64,000 nt of DNA, from contig NZ_CBDDRA010000008.1 of NCBI RefSeq assembly GCF_965232925.1, positions 124,001-188,000 of the forward strand. The letters are read 5' to 3'. Source of the stretch: Tumidithrix helvetica. Its GTDB lineage: Bacteria; Cyanobacteriota; Cyanobacteriia; Pseudanabaenales; Pseudanabaenaceae. Each line of letters opens with the position of its first letter. Position 1 is the stretch's first letter. The notes under the pieces were generated by a model. That model was not told the origin of the DNA, made no database searches, and saw only the letters and a list, made by a program, of their open reading frames with translations. Shown piece by piece: positions 46,739 through 56,911 of this stretch. The translations under genes were made by a program, and so were the position numbers.

Positions 46739-48241
46739 ATGCAGAAGCTAAGCGATCTGCTCAAGCAAGCAGGGTATACCTCTCAAAATCCCGAACTAGA
46801 TACCTCGATCGTTCAGCGGCTAACTACTGACTCTAGAGATTGTCGGGCGGGGGATTTATTTATTGGGATGCCAGGGACTCAGGTAGATGGCAGTAAGTTT
46901 GCCGCACAGGCTCTGGCAAATGGGGCGATCGCAGCAGTAATCTCAGATAGCGCTGAATTGCCTGCCGACCCTTCAAGCCTAATTGTGGTTGAGGATGTCG
47001 TGGTTGCCTGTGCCAAATTGGCTGAGGCATTTTATGGCTATCCTGCTCAAACCATGCAATTGGTGGGCGTGACAGGGACAAATGGAAAAACCACCACTAC
47101 GCACCTAATTGAATTTCTTCTGTCCGCCCAATTTCCCACGGCTTTATTTGGCACGCTTTATGCCAGATGGCAAGGTCATGTCAAGGTTTCGGCGCACACC
47201 ACACCCTTTGCGATCGACCTGCAATCTCTGCTCAAACAGGCGGCTGACGGCGGTTGCCAAGTAGCGGTCATGGAGATTAGCTCCCACGCCCTTGCCCAGA
47301 AACGCGCCTTGGGCTGTCCCTTTGAAGTCGCCGTGTTTACCAATCTTACCCAAGATCACCTCGACTATCACCGCGATCTAGAGGACTATTTTGTCACCAA
47401 AGCCCTGCTATTTCAGGCTGACTACCTAAAAGGTAGAGCCATAATCAACCTTGACGATGCCTTTGGCGAGAGACTGGTGGGAATGGTGCAGTCTTCACCT
47501 GTATGGACCTATAGCCTCACCAATCCGCAAGCTGACTTTTACACAGAAAACCTTACCTATGGGGCGAATGGGGTTACGGGGACATTGCATACCCCACTGG
47601 GGGCGATCGCTTTAAAATCATCGCTAGTCGGTAGCTTTAATGTGGCGAATGCGATCGCCGCGATCGCCACCGCAGTACATCTGGGCGTTAGCCTCGAAGC
47701 GATCGCGCTCCAATTGCCCGAGTTTCAAAGTGTACCTGGGCGGGTCGAACGGGTACAGGTGAGCGATCGGCAAGACGTTACGGTGGTGGTGGACTATGCC
47801 CATACCCCCGATAGCCTAGAAAATCTGCTCAAGGCAATGCGTCCGTTTACGCAACGAGAACTGATCTGCATGTTTGGTTGTGGCGGCGATCGCGACCGCA
47901 CTAAACGTCCTCTGATGGGAGGTATTGCCGCAAGGTTAGCCGACCGCATTTATGTCACCTCTGATAACCCACGCACTGAAGATCCCAAGAGAATACTGGC
48001 TGACATTATGGTGGGGGTTAATGCCGCGATCGCCGAGAAATCGGACGCTAACGCAGTGGTTATCGAGGGGGATCGGCGCAAATGCATTCAAATGGCGATC
48101 GCGCAGGCTCAATCGGGCGATACAATTTTGCTCGCAGGTAAAGGACATGAAGATTATCAGATTCTCGGTAAAGAGAAAATCCATTTTGACGACCGAGAGG
48201 AAGCCCAAGCAGCACTTCAAATGCGGTTGAGTTCGCAGTAG
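46739..48241 (+). CDS. murE: UDP-MurNAc-tripeptide synthetase (MurE, meso-DAP-adding)
   Basis: A 500-residue ATP-dependent amide ligase of peptidoglycan synthesis. The N-terminal UDP-binding domain has LTTDSRDCRAGDLFIGMPG, the P-loop is VGVTGTNGKTTTTHLIEFLL (~105-124), HDYHRDLEDYF-like QDHLDYHRDLEDYF follows, and the carbamylated Lys region is TKALLFQ. The C-terminal domain has the DNPRTEDP motif (~409) that selects meso-diaminopimelate. Located upstream of cyaC but separated from it by a long palindrome. Confidence 0.96.
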   Translation: MQKLSDLLKQAGYTSQNPELDTSIVQRLTTDSRDCRAGDLFIGMPGTQVDGSKFAAQALANGAIAAVISDSAELPADPSSLIVVEDVVVACAKLAEAFYGYPAQTMQLVGVTGTNGKTTTTHLIEFLLSAQFPTALFGTLYARWQGHVKVSAHTTPFAIDLQSLLKQAADGGCQVAVMEISSHALAQKRALGCPFEVAVFTNLTQDHLDYHRDLEDYFVTKALLFQADYLKGRAIINLDDAFGERLVGMVQSSPVWTYSLTNPQADFYTENLTYGANGVTGTLHTPLGAIALKSSLVGSFNVANAIAAIATAVHLGVSLEAIALQLPEFQSVPGRVERVQVSDRQDVTVVVDYAHTPDSLENLLKAMRPFTQRELICMFGCGGDRDRTKRPLMGGIAARLADRIYVTSDNPRTEDPKRILADIMVGVNAAIAEKSDANAVVIEGDRRKCIQMAIAQAQSGDTILLAGKGHEDYQILGKEKIHFDDREEAQAALQMRLSSQ

Positions 48242-48259
48242 CAGCATTCTCATTTGTCG

Positions 48260-48317
48260 CCCATGCATCAAACTATTTGGGTAAAAATGGTATATTCAAC
48301 CTAGTTTGGTGCATGGG
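48260..48317. repeat. 16-bp inverted repeat between murE and cyaC
   Basis: CCCATGCATCAAACTA (48260-48275) and TAGTTTGGTGCATGGG (48302-48317) pair in 15 of 16 positions around a 26-nt AT-rich loop. The mispair is a G-U in RNA. A second small palindrome (GATGCGA-C-TCGCATC) follows at 48332-48346. This may terminate murE, bind a regulator, or be a mobile remnant. Confidence 0.6.
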
Positions 48318-48375
48318 AACCGACGCTGATTGATGCGACTCGCATCCCATGCTTTAGTGGTAGGAAAGTTGTTTG

Positions 48376-51300
48376 ATGCGGCAGGATGCGCCCCGAAGGG
48401 AATCGCCAACAAGTAGCAAGCCAAAACTTCTGGTTATCGACGATGAACCCGATAACTTAGATCTGCTTTATCGCACGTTTTACCGAGAATACAAGGTTTT
48501 ACGCGCTCAAAGTGGCCTTGAGGCGATCGCCTTGCTAGAGCGGGAAGGCGAAGTGGCTGTAATCATCTCCGATCAGCGCATGCCTGTGATGAGTGGAACC
48601 GAGTTCCTCAGTCAAATGGCAATCCAGTATCCCGACACGATGCGGATTATCCTGACAGCCTATACGGACATCGAAGATCTGGTAGAGGCAATTAACTCCA
48701 GTCGCGTTTTTAAATATGTTACTAAGCCTTGGGAAGAAGACGACCTTAAAAACGTCGTCAAGCAAGCGCTAGAGACCCATTATCTGTTGAAAAATCGTAC
48801 AGGCGAACTGCGCCGCAGCCTACGACAAGAGACCCTTCTGAATGCGATCGCCTATTCCATCAATGGTTCCTCCAATTATCGGGATATTTTGGAATCGGTG
48901 GTGGAAATTATCGGTCGCAATTTCGAGGTGACTTGCTGCATTGTCTCACCTTTCCAAGATGATAAAATCACAGAAAATTCCTTCTTATATCTCTCTGAAG
49001 CTTATCTCATATCGAATGCAGAAGTTGATTCAGTATCCCATGAGAATTTTCAGGTACTGGCACAAACTCTGGTAGAAACGAGAAAAATTCAAATTATTAA
49101 CGATGTCAGCACGGACGAACGCATTAAAGGTCAGTCAGTTTTTGCAGCGTTGAATGTTAAGTCTTCTCTGCTCGTGCCTTTGATCGTGCAACAAGAGTTA
49201 ATCGCCGTCATGGCATTACATCAATGCGACATGATGCGAACTTGGACAGAGGATGAAGTTGAGTTAATCAATTTAGCTTCCGACCAGGCAGCTCTTGCTC
49301 TCTCGCAAGCACTGGCCTACGAACAGGTTCAAGCCCTCGCCAAACGGGAAGCACTCGTCAATACAATTACCACGGCAATTCGTTCCAGCCTCGACCCTCA
49401 GGATATTTTTGCCGCAATTACACAACAGTTAGGGCAAGCCTTACAGAGCGATGGCTGCGCTTTATCCCTATGGACAGAAGAGGATGAGTACGTACATTGT
49501 GTGGGTTTACACATTCGCGATCGCCAAGAGACCAAGCGCGAGGAAGCTAAAGGAAAGCCCCAAGCTCCCATAACCAATGCTGTCAAGGATCTAATGGATG
49601 GGTATCGGTTAGAAAACCCCCAAATATCCCAATCTAAGGTTCGCATTGATGGAAATCCAGTCCTGCTGCAACTCATTACGACTAAACTTCCCGTCATTGT
49701 TGACGATCTGACCCAGCAACCGCAACTCAATCATGTTGACCTTCCCTTACAAGCTTCCGCGCGATCGCTATTAATTGTGCCCCTGATCTCCGATGGTAAA
49801 ATTATCGGTAGTATTTCACTGCGTCAGATCGATCGGCCGCGCCATTGGCAAACGTCTGAAGTCACGTTGGCTCAGGCTGTGGCATCTCAAGCAGCGATCG
49901 CCGTGCAACAGGCTCGTCTCTATCAAAAGACCCGCGAACAAGCACAGCAGTTAATTGAGAGCGATCGCCAAAAAACAGAATTCTTTCAAAATATCTCTCA
50001 CGAGTTTCGTACCCCTTTGACCCTGACGATTGGGCCGTTGGAATCGGCGATCGCGAAGAATCAGACCTTAACCTACGACCAATCTGTGATTGCCTTGCGC
50101 AACTGTCGCCGCCTCTTGCGTTTGGTCAATCAGTTACTCGATCTGCAACGACTGGATGCAGGCAAGATGCAATCTTGTTTCCGCCCCTGTGACTTGACAC
50201 AATTTGCTATGCATACCCTCGAAGCATTTCAGGCTTACTGCGACAAGAAAAATCTGCGACTTTTTACCCAGTTCGATCTATGTCCGCAGGTCTATTTGGA
50301 TCTAGAGAAGTTTGACAAGGTGATCTATAACCTCCTGTCAAATGCGATGAAATTCACGCCCAGTGGCGGTAGTATCACTGTACGGTTGCAATCCGCAGGC
50401 GATCGCTGTCTGCTCAGTGTCGAAGATACGGGCATTGGGATTCGCACCGATCAGATTCCTTTTCTATTCGAGCGGTTTCGGCAGGCCGAAGGTTCTATCA
50501 GTCGCAGCTATGAGGGTAGCGGACTAGGACTATCTCTAGTAAAGGAATTGGTGGAATTACATAGTGGAGAGGTTATTGTGGACTCCATCTATGGTAAAGG
50601 CACAAAGTTCACAATTTCTTTGCCCATAGGCGACGCTCACCTTCCGCCTAAACAGGTCATGCATACCCCTGTTGACGTCCAGCTCTCAAGAACCGATGTC
50701 GAACTAGCGGGCATCGAAACCGATCTCGACTCGGAAATCGACGTTGAGAGTTCCATCATTGCTGAAGAAAATGCTCAAAGCACAAGGATGCTTTTGGATG
50801 CCAGCAACAAGCGCAGGATTGAAGGGGATGCCAGCGAAAACCTTACTACAGAGACGAATATCAATCAAATTCTGATCGTGGATGACAATGCCGACTTGCG
50901 GGGCTATCTGCGTTCTATTCTCTTGCAAGCGGGCTATCAAGTGATCTCTGCCCGTAATGGCTCAGAGGGTTTCCATCAAGCCCAAAAATTTAAACCCGAT
51001 CTGATTGTCACAGATTTGATGATGCCGCAGGTGTCAGGCTTAGATCTGATTCGCCTCATCCGTGAAGATGCGATGCTTGCAAGTACGCCGATGATTCTGC
51101 TAACAGCCAAAATCGATGAGGAAACGAGAATTGAAGGCACGGAAACGGGTGCTGATGCCTATCTAGCCAAGCCCTTTAACAATCGCGAACTCTTAGCGGA
51201 AGTTCGGAATCTGTTAGCCCTGAAGCTAAGCGAACAAAGGGTAAAGCAACTGAATCAATATCTGACGGAATCAGTGCTCAAGCGATTTTTGCCGCCTCTG

Positions 51301-51906
51301 ATGGTACAAAAAGCCGCAGAAGGACAACTATCTCTCGATTTACGTCCCGAGCCTCGGATGATTACGGTTCTGTTTAGCGACATTGTTGGGTTTACGCAAC
51401 TAGCGAATACGGTGCGATCGCGGCGCGTTTCCGAAATGCTCAATCAGTACTTAGGCGAAATGACCCGTGCGATTTTTGCCCATCGTGGAACCGTGGATAA
51501 ATTTATGGGAGATGGGATTTTGGCATTATTTGGTGCTCCCGAAGAACTCAGTCCTAACGAGCAGGTACGTTGTGCTGTTGATGCTGCCCGCGAAATGAAG
51601 CGAGCTCTGGCAAAGTTGAATGCAGAATGGTTAGCCCACGGGATTCCCCCTGTGCAGTTTCGCTGTGGCATTCATCAAGGTACTGCTGTTGTCGGTATGT
51701 TTGGCTGTGCCGAGCGATCGGACTACACTGCGATTGGCCCTACAGTAAATATTGCCTCGCGCATTCAATCCGCTGCCGAACCTGATTGTATTTTAGTGTC
51801 TGCTGTGGTCGCAGACTATCTCGAAGAAGATGAAATTGGTAAGCGCGGTATTTTAAAACTGAAGGGAATTGATGAGACAGTGCTAACATTTTTGGTTCAT
51901 GCTTAA
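48376..51906 (+). CDS. cyaC: CyaC-type sensor: REC-GAF-GAF-histidine kinase-REC-adenylyl cyclase
   Basis: 1176 residues. REC1 ~15-130 (VIDDEPDN, Asp in VIISDQRMP, VTKPW). GAF-like regions ~150-310 and ~325-510. HisKA with phospho-His in FFQNISHEFRTPLTLT (~535). HATPase ~645-755 (DTGIGI, GSGLGLSLVKEL). REC2 ~830-950 (IVDDN, VTDLMMP, LAKPF). Class III cyclase ~990-1176 with metal Asp in LFSDIVGFTQL, DKFMGDGILALFG (Lys of the adenine-selective type) and SDYTAIGPTVNIASR. Order and length match the CyaC enzymes of Anabaena and Spirulina, whose cyclase belongs to the bicarbonate-responsive class. It probably makes cAMP from phosphorelay, CO2/bicarbonate or light-linked signals. The ATG at 48376 is taken over the TTG codon just before it. 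Confidence 0.9.
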   Translation: MRQDAPRRESPTSSKPKLLVIDDEPDNLDLLYRTFYREYKVLRAQSGLEAIALLEREGEVAVIISDQRMPVMSGTEFLSQMAIQYPDTMRIILTAYTDIEDLVEAINSSRVFKYVTKPWEEDDLKNVVKQALETHYLLKNRTGELRRSLRQETLLNAIAYSINGSSNYRDILESVVEIIGRNFEVTCCIVSPFQDDKITENSFLYLSEAYLISNAEVDSVSHENFQVLAQTLVETRKIQIINDVSTDERIKGQSVFAALNVKSSLLVPLIVQQELIAVMALHQCDMMRTWTEDEVELINLASDQAALALSQALAYEQVQALAKREALVNTITTAIRSSLDPQDIFAAITQQLGQALQSDGCALSLWTEEDEYVHCVGLHIRDRQETKREEAKGKPQAPITNAVKDLMDGYRLENPQISQSKVRIDGNPVLLQLITTKLPVIVDDLTQQPQLNHVDLPLQASARSLLIVPLISDGKIIGSISLRQIDRPRHWQTSEVTLAQAVASQAAIAVQQARLYQKTREQAQQLIESDRQKTEFFQNISHEFRTPLTLTIGPLESAIAKNQTLTYDQSVIALRNCRRLLRLVNQLLDLQRLDAGKMQSCFRPCDLTQFAMHTLEAFQAYCDKKNLRLFTQFDLCPQVYLDLEKFDKVIYNLLSNAMKFTPSGGSITVRLQSAGDRCLLSVEDTGIGIRTDQIPFLFERFRQAEGSISRSYEGSGLGLSLVKELVELHSGEVIVDSIYGKGTKFTISLPIGDAHLPPKQVMHTPVDVQLSRTDVELAGIETDLDSEIDVESSIIAEENAQSTRMLLDASNKRRIEGDASENLTTETNINQILIVDDNADLRGYLRSILLQAGYQVISARNGSEGFHQAQKFKPDLIVTDLMMPQVSGLDLIRLIREDAMLASTPMILLTAKIDEETRIEGTETGADAYLAKPFNNRELLAEVRNLLALKLSEQRVKQLNQYLTESVLKRFLPPLMVQKAAEGQLSLDLRPEPRMITVLFSDIVGFTQLANTVRSRRVSEMLNQYLGEMTRAIFAHRGTVDKFMGDGILALFGAPEELSPNEQVRCAVDAAREMKRALAKLNAEWLAHGIPPVQFRCGIHQGTAVVGMFGCAERSDYTAIGPTVNIASRIQSAAEPDCILVSAVVADYLEEDEIGKRGILKLKGIDETVLTFLVHA

Positions 51907-51983
51907 ATTAGTGGCACACAATTATAATGAGAGATGATCTGCATCAATTATAGAAAAAGTTGGGGATCTGAATATCAAGATAC

Positions 51984-54900
51984 TTACAACCAATTTCCGA
52001 CTAAAACAAACGGAGACCAATAGGATGGATGTTTGAGATCGATATTCATAGTTGGTTCTAGAACTTTAATATTGGGAAATCCCTCCACGCCGACAATCCT
52101 GCCATTCTCGATCTTGACTTCGCCCCTTAAAAGAGACAACTGGGCTTTTTGGAGTGCGATCGCTTTACTTAGTTCATTGGGGAAGTTGCGATAAAAACTA
52201 ATCATCAAAGGTGCAGTTCCAGAGTCTGAGACAGCCCATAACGAAGCTAGCACGCTACGCGCACCCGACTCAACTGATAGTCCGCTAATGCCGAGGTTGC
52301 TACCTACAGCAGTTTCGCAGGCACTCAGGGTCATTAATTCTACAAGGGGGTTATCAAAACGCAGCGCAGGGAATTGATCTAGACGCAATCGACTATTCCA
52401 AAGTTGAATAAACGATCCATCGGCGCGATCGCTGATAAATTTGCCATGGGTAGCTAGATGTAAAATACTGTAACGCGAGCTTTGACGTTGATTTTGCAGG
52501 TTATCGACGGTAAATTCGCGATTGAGAAAGATTGCACCGGGTAAGATGCGTTTGCCAATTGTATTCACCTCAACTTCCGCAGATGGTAATGCCGCAAAAT
52601 CATCAATTGCCTCAGTCAAGCCCATCGCTAAAACACGATTATTGGTGCGATCGCGACTTTCTAGTCTCGTTACGCGTAAGGCTGGAATATTCACAGAAGC
52701 ATACCGTTCCACCAAAAACTGCTTACCATCATGCAATGCGGCAGGAGGAATTACCCTTAGGTCTGCATCCATCACAAACACAAGCGTTTCAACTTTTAAG
52801 ACTTTTAGCTGGGCATCAATCGGGGCTATAATCCAGTCATACAATTGCCGCGCTTCTTTCATATAGTCCTGAGAACCAACATCTCGGAGATTGCTACGGT
52901 AATCGATCAGTGCTGCCTCAACGGTTGCTGGATTGATATTCCTGACAAAGCGACGGAATGGTTTGCCTTTGTCTTTAGGGGGGATCACCAGAATCTCAAT
53001 GCGATTATCTAAAACGACAGGATAAACCAAAGCCGTAACACTTCCACTACGCAAGGAAATATCGCTCAACAGTTGCCTTCCATCTTCTAGGGTTAGGGGA
53101 GGTGCATTCAGTTCCTTTTCTAAAAAAGTCTCTAATTCAGCAACATAGCCTGCTTCTAAGACTTCAAAGGCAACTGGTAGGTTGTCTTCTAATAAAAGAG
53201 CGTCAACGCGTTTCTTTGTGACATCTCGAATCTCTAGGATTCTGAGCGTAGTTGCATCGGTTATGGATAAGTCAGCAGGTTTTAATGGTGCTAGAATTAC
53301 ATTGCTATTGCCGCTATTTGTAGTCTGCCCAGGAATAAGAGCAGCAGCAGGAGTAATGGAAATATTGCCCTGCGTAAAAATGGAATTTCCAACCTGAATA
53401 ATTGTCCCTACATTTAAGGTGGATGTTCCTGTCACGATCGTTCCACTCGTTCCATTCACACTAGGATCGCCAATCGAAAAAGCATTGAGCCCACCATGCT
53501 GAATAAACACGCTGCCACCACTGCCCCCAGTCGTGCAGATACTGGCACCACCGCAGGACGAACTTGAAATCAGACCCAACACCCTAAGGTTGCCGCCAGT
53601 GGTAATGACTGAAACATTTCCACCTTGAGTTACACCGCTCGTATTAATAGAACCAATGACAATACTCCCAGTTGGGTCGATGGATACATTTCCTCCAGTA
53701 CCCGTCAATCCTCTTGCATCAATGGAACCTGTTTGAATCTGGGTGGATGCCTCGATCGTCACATTTCCACCATTTGCACCAAAAGTTGCAATATTGCCAG
53801 TTGTGACGCTATCGGTATTGCTGGTGATATTGACGGCGTTTCCAGAGGTTGTAATGTTTCCAATCGTAAGGCTGCGGGTAGAGGTTAAGGCGATCGCACC
53901 TGCACCCGTGAGATTATAGCCTTGGGCATCGATAGAGCTACCAATTAGGTTAATGCTGCCACTAGTATTAATTCCACTCCCCTGCAAAAATAGTCCTTGA
54001 CCACCTGTACTCGTTCCATTTAAAGTAATGATGCCAGTTGTAGACTGAAGTGTGGTATTAGGATCGATCTTGATTCCATCCCCTATACCACCACCGACTC
54101 CAGTAATTGTAATCTTGCCACTTCCTGAAGTAATGTTATTCGCAGCACCAGCAAGTGAAACTCCCGCACCTGTAGTATTCGTCCCATTGATTGTGATATC
54201 TCCACCATTGGAGGCAATCGTTCCACCTGCTATAGAGATTCCCGATCCAGAAGTACTAAAATTAATTGCACCACCCCCAGAGTTGAATGAGGGAGTGCCA
54301 GATATATTAATGAATCCAGTTCCTCCTTGAACCTGTAGGTCGATCGCTCCACCATTCGTAGAGATCGAAGAACTGCCATTCACAAAGATATTACCAGAGC
54401 CTGAAGGAGCAGGTGCTGCTGTACTATTTGCAAAAAGCTGAACCGCTCCATTTGTCGTGGTGATTGATGCGTTATTGATGAAGTTTATGGTATTACCCGC
54501 TTGTGCTGTCAGACCAAAACCAGGATTAAGTGTGACCGAATTGGCAAATGTAATATCGCTGGTTGCTTGTAAAACAATATTAGCGTTTGCTGCAGTAAGC
54601 GTTACTGGATCGATTTGTGCATTAGCAGGCAGATTTGCAAAGGCTGATACTTCATTAACAGTATTAACTCCTCCAGTAATCACCGTTATATTATTTGGGT
54701 CAAGCAGCAACGTTCCAGTTTTTCCATTTGTTGCGAAAGTATTTACATTACCTCTGTAATCGAGGTTCTGTTTGCCCGACACCTCGACAAAGCCACCATC
54801 CCCTGACTGAGTTCCACCCTTTGCTGAGATGTTGCCCAGAAACTGCGTGCTCTGGTCTGCCCAAACAACGACCCTTCCGCCATTTCCTGTGAATAAAGCA

Positions 54901-56030
54901 TTGGCATCAATGAGAGAATTCGCACTCACATAGGTTTGTTGAGCATTTGGAACGATGCCTTTTCCCTGAAAATCTCCTCCAATCAGAACAGTACCGCCGC
55001 CATTCAGCCCAGATGCACTAATTCGAGCATTTACAAGTCCTACCTTCTCGCCAAAGATGCCAATTACCCCCCCCTTGCCAAGGGAGGGAGTTGATACATC
55101 AATTAGTCCTGAGACAATCGTCATTCCATTCGTTACAGGAATATCCGTCGAGGCAGGATTTGCTACTAAGGCAAGAGAGCCATCGGCTTTGACAACTACT
55201 TGGTTAGCTTCAGGCACTTTACCCGTGAGTAACTCCGCAAGTTTTGGCAATTCTGTAATCTTGCCGCTCCAGTTAGAGGGAACCGCATTGGATGTCACCT
55301 GCAACCCTAAGACCGCATCGGGCGATCGCAATTCAACTTGACTATTCCCAGATACAGAAGTTAAGGCAATATTTCCACCAGGAGCCGTTAATATACCAGT
55401 ATTTACAATACTTCCACCAGTTAAAGTAATGTTTTTGCCAGAATCTACCGATAAATTGCCTTGATTGATAATGCCCGCAGGCTGAGCGATCGCAAAGCGA
55501 ATATTCTTGGGATCGCCACTGGGAAAGCTGAGTGAATTCCGATCGGCATTAAAAGTTTGTCCGTTGTCAAAACCTAAACCCGTGCCTGTCGTGGCATGAA
55601 AGGAGCCGCCAATATCTAAACGGGCATTTTGACCAAATACAATCCCGTTAGGGTTCACTAGATAAAGATTGGCATTGGGGAAAGCTTGACGGCTTTCAAT
55701 TGTGCCCAAAACCGCAGAGGGATTGCTGCCCGTGACGCGATTAATGATATTTTGAACTTCCGCACCGTTGACTGAAGAATTGCCAGTATTAAAGACTACA
55801 CCTGACTGCGGTACGTTAAATTCGTTGAAACTGTGATAAAGATTACCGCCGTTGATAGTGCCCGCACCTGTAGGTGCGATTGCATTACCATTGACTTGAG
55901 TAGCCGTAGTGCCATCGGGTACTGTTTGAGCTAGGGCAGTTTGAGCGTTTCCTAGAGCCAGAGTTTCTAGACTGATTTCTAGACTGAGAACGCCGATCGT
56001 TACTAGAAATAATAAGAATGAAGTTCGCAT
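51984..56030 (-). CDS. Secreted TPS-domain exoprotein fused to a C-terminal CHAT protease
   Basis: 1348 residues. A signal peptide (~1-35, ending ALAQT) precedes a filamentous-haemagglutinin TPS secretion domain. That domain has QVNGNAIAPTGAGTINGGNL, NIINRVTGSNPSAVLGTIES and NANLYLVNPNGIVFGQNARL. A long Gly/Asn/Thr-rich beta-helix region follows (~200-900: IVNTGILTAPGGNIALTS, GGNVTIEAST, TGGNVSIDPTG). A linker of ~100 residues leads to a CHAT domain (~1060-1345) with catalytic His in ILHLATHGKF (~1192) and Cys in MTLSACETAVG (~1234). A secreted adhesin carrying a caspase-like peptidase is implied. No TpsB/FhaC partner lies in the window. Such fusions occur in other cyanobacteria but their role is not established. 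Confidence 0.88.
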   Translation of the reverse strand: MRTSFLLFLVTIGVLSLEISLETLALGNAQTALAQTVPDGTTATQVNGNAIAPTGAGTINGGNLYHSFNEFNVPQSGVVFNTGNSSVNGAEVQNIINRVTGSNPSAVLGTIESRQAFPNANLYLVNPNGIVFGQNARLDIGGSFHATTGTGLGFDNGQTFNADRNSLSFPSGDPKNIRFAIAQPAGIINQGNLSVDSGKNITLTGGSIVNTGILTAPGGNIALTSVSGNSQVELRSPDAVLGLQVTSNAVPSNWSGKITELPKLAELLTGKVPEANQVVVKADGSLALVANPASTDIPVTNGMTIVSGLIDVSTPSLGKGGVIGIFGEKVGLVNARISASGLNGGGTVLIGGDFQGKGIVPNAQQTYVSANSLIDANALFTGNGGRVVVWADQSTQFLGNISAKGGTQSGDGGFVEVSGKQNLDYRGNVNTFATNGKTGTLLLDPNNITVITGGVNTVNEVSAFANLPANAQIDPVTLTAANANIVLQATSDITFANSVTLNPGFGLTAQAGNTINFINNASITTTNGAVQLFANSTAAPAPSGSGNIFVNGSSSISTNGGAIDLQVQGGTGFINISGTPSFNSGGGAINFSTSGSGISIAGGTIASNGGDITINGTNTTGAGVSLAGAANNITSGSGKITITGVGGGIGDGIKIDPNTTLQSTTGIITLNGTSTGGQGLFLQGSGINTSGSINLIGSSIDAQGYNLTGAGAIALTSTRSLTIGNITTSGNAVNITSNTDSVTTGNIATFGANGGNVTIEASTQIQTGSIDARGLTGTGGNVSIDPTGSIVIGSINTSGVTQGGNVSVITTGGNLRVLGLISSSSCGGASICTTGGSGGSVFIQHGGLNAFSIGDPSVNGTSGTIVTGTSTLNVGTIIQVGNSIFTQGNISITPAAALIPGQTTNSGNSNVILAPLKPADLSITDATTLRILEIRDVTKKRVDALLLEDNLPVAFEVLEAGYVAELETFLEKELNAPPLTLEDGRQLLSDISLRSGSVTALVYPVVLDNRIEILVIPPKDKGKPFRRFVRNINPATVEAALIDYRSNLRDVGSQDYMKEARQLYDWIIAPIDAQLKVLKVETLVFVMDADLRVIPPAALHDGKQFLVERYASVNIPALRVTRLESRDRTNNRVLAMGLTEAIDDFAALPSAEVEVNTIGKRILPGAIFLNREFTVDNLQNQRQSSRYSILHLATHGKFISDRADGSFIQLWNSRLRLDQFPALRFDNPLVELMTLSACETAVGSNLGISGLSVESGARSVLASLWAVSDSGTAPLMISFYRNFPNELSKAIALQKAQLSLLRGEVKIENGRIVGVEGFPNIKVLEPTMNIDLKHPSYWSPFVLVGNWL

Positions 56031-56178
56031 AGCTTTCCCCGATCCACCTGTTGAACTCGTACTTCCTAAATTTGAAATCTAGGTATTGGATGGAAGATAA
56101 TGTAACATCCTATAGCGAAACCAGTAACTGTATATCTGGCTGAAATCCCAGCTTGATATTTAGGGTAATCTAGTATTC

Positions 56179-56823
56179 ATGCTAACGATTCAAAATTTAA
56201 CCTATCACCCTCCTGCTACACCTGCCCCAATTCTAAAAAACATCTGTTTAGAATTACGCGATCGCGAATTAGGTCTAATCGTAGGGCCGAGTGGCTCGGG
56301 AAAAAGTACGCTGCTTGAGATCTTGGCGGGGTTTGTCGATTGGCGTGAGGGTGGGATTTACTGGCATTCTCAAGAACTTACACCCGACCATCTTCAGCAA
56401 CTCTGCGGCTTGGTGTTTCAGTTTCCCGAGCGCCATTTTTGCGGTAGTACGGTTTTAGAAGAGTTGCGGCTGGGGCATCTTGACATCGACAGCGATCGCA
56501 TCCTTGCAGCGCTGCAATCTGTGGGGCTAGGGCAACTGAGTTTTCAGGCATCGCCACAGTCTCTCAGTGGGGGGCAGCAACGCAGGCTAGCCTTGGCAGT
56601 GCAGTTAATCAGGCAACCAGGGTTACTTTTACTAGATGAGCCCACCGCAGGACTGGACTGGTCGATCAGACGACAGCTACTCACCTTGCTCAAAGAGCTA
56701 AAGCGCAACTGGACGCTGCTGGTGGTCAGCCACGAGCCTGAAGAACTCAAGGGGATTGCCGATCGCACTTGGACGATTTCTCACGGTGAGCTTGTGCCCG
56801 ATCCAAATCCTGTACTTATGTAG
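56179..56823 (+). CDS. ABC transporter ATP-binding protein, ECF/cobalt-type
   Basis: A 214-residue ATPase with Walker A VGPSGSGKSTLLEI (~37-50), signature LSGGQQRRLALAVQL, Walker B LLLLDEPTAGLDW and switch His in VVSHEPEEL. The Q-loop FQFPERHFCGSTVLEELRLG is of the energy-coupling-factor/cobalt type. No permease or substrate-binding component is adjacent, so it may pair with an unlinked EcfT/S or belong to the plastid-like ABCI group. Divergent from the CHAT exoprotein. Confidence 0.88.
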   Translation: MLTIQNLTYHPPATPAPILKNICLELRDRELGLIVGPSGSGKSTLLEILAGFVDWREGGIYWHSQELTPDHLQQLCGLVFQFPERHFCGSTVLEELRLGHLDIDSDRILAALQSVGLGQLSFQASPQSLSGGQQRRLALAVQLIRQPGLLLLDEPTAGLDWSIRRQLLTLLKELKRNWTLLVVSHEPEELKGIADRTWTISHGELVPDPNPVLM

Positions 56824-56911
56824 CAATATTGAAAGTTAAGCCCGAAATTTGCCTTCCTGAGATACAGTGAATATGGCTTGTAATTTATCTCGTAATTTCT
56901 AGACTACTACT

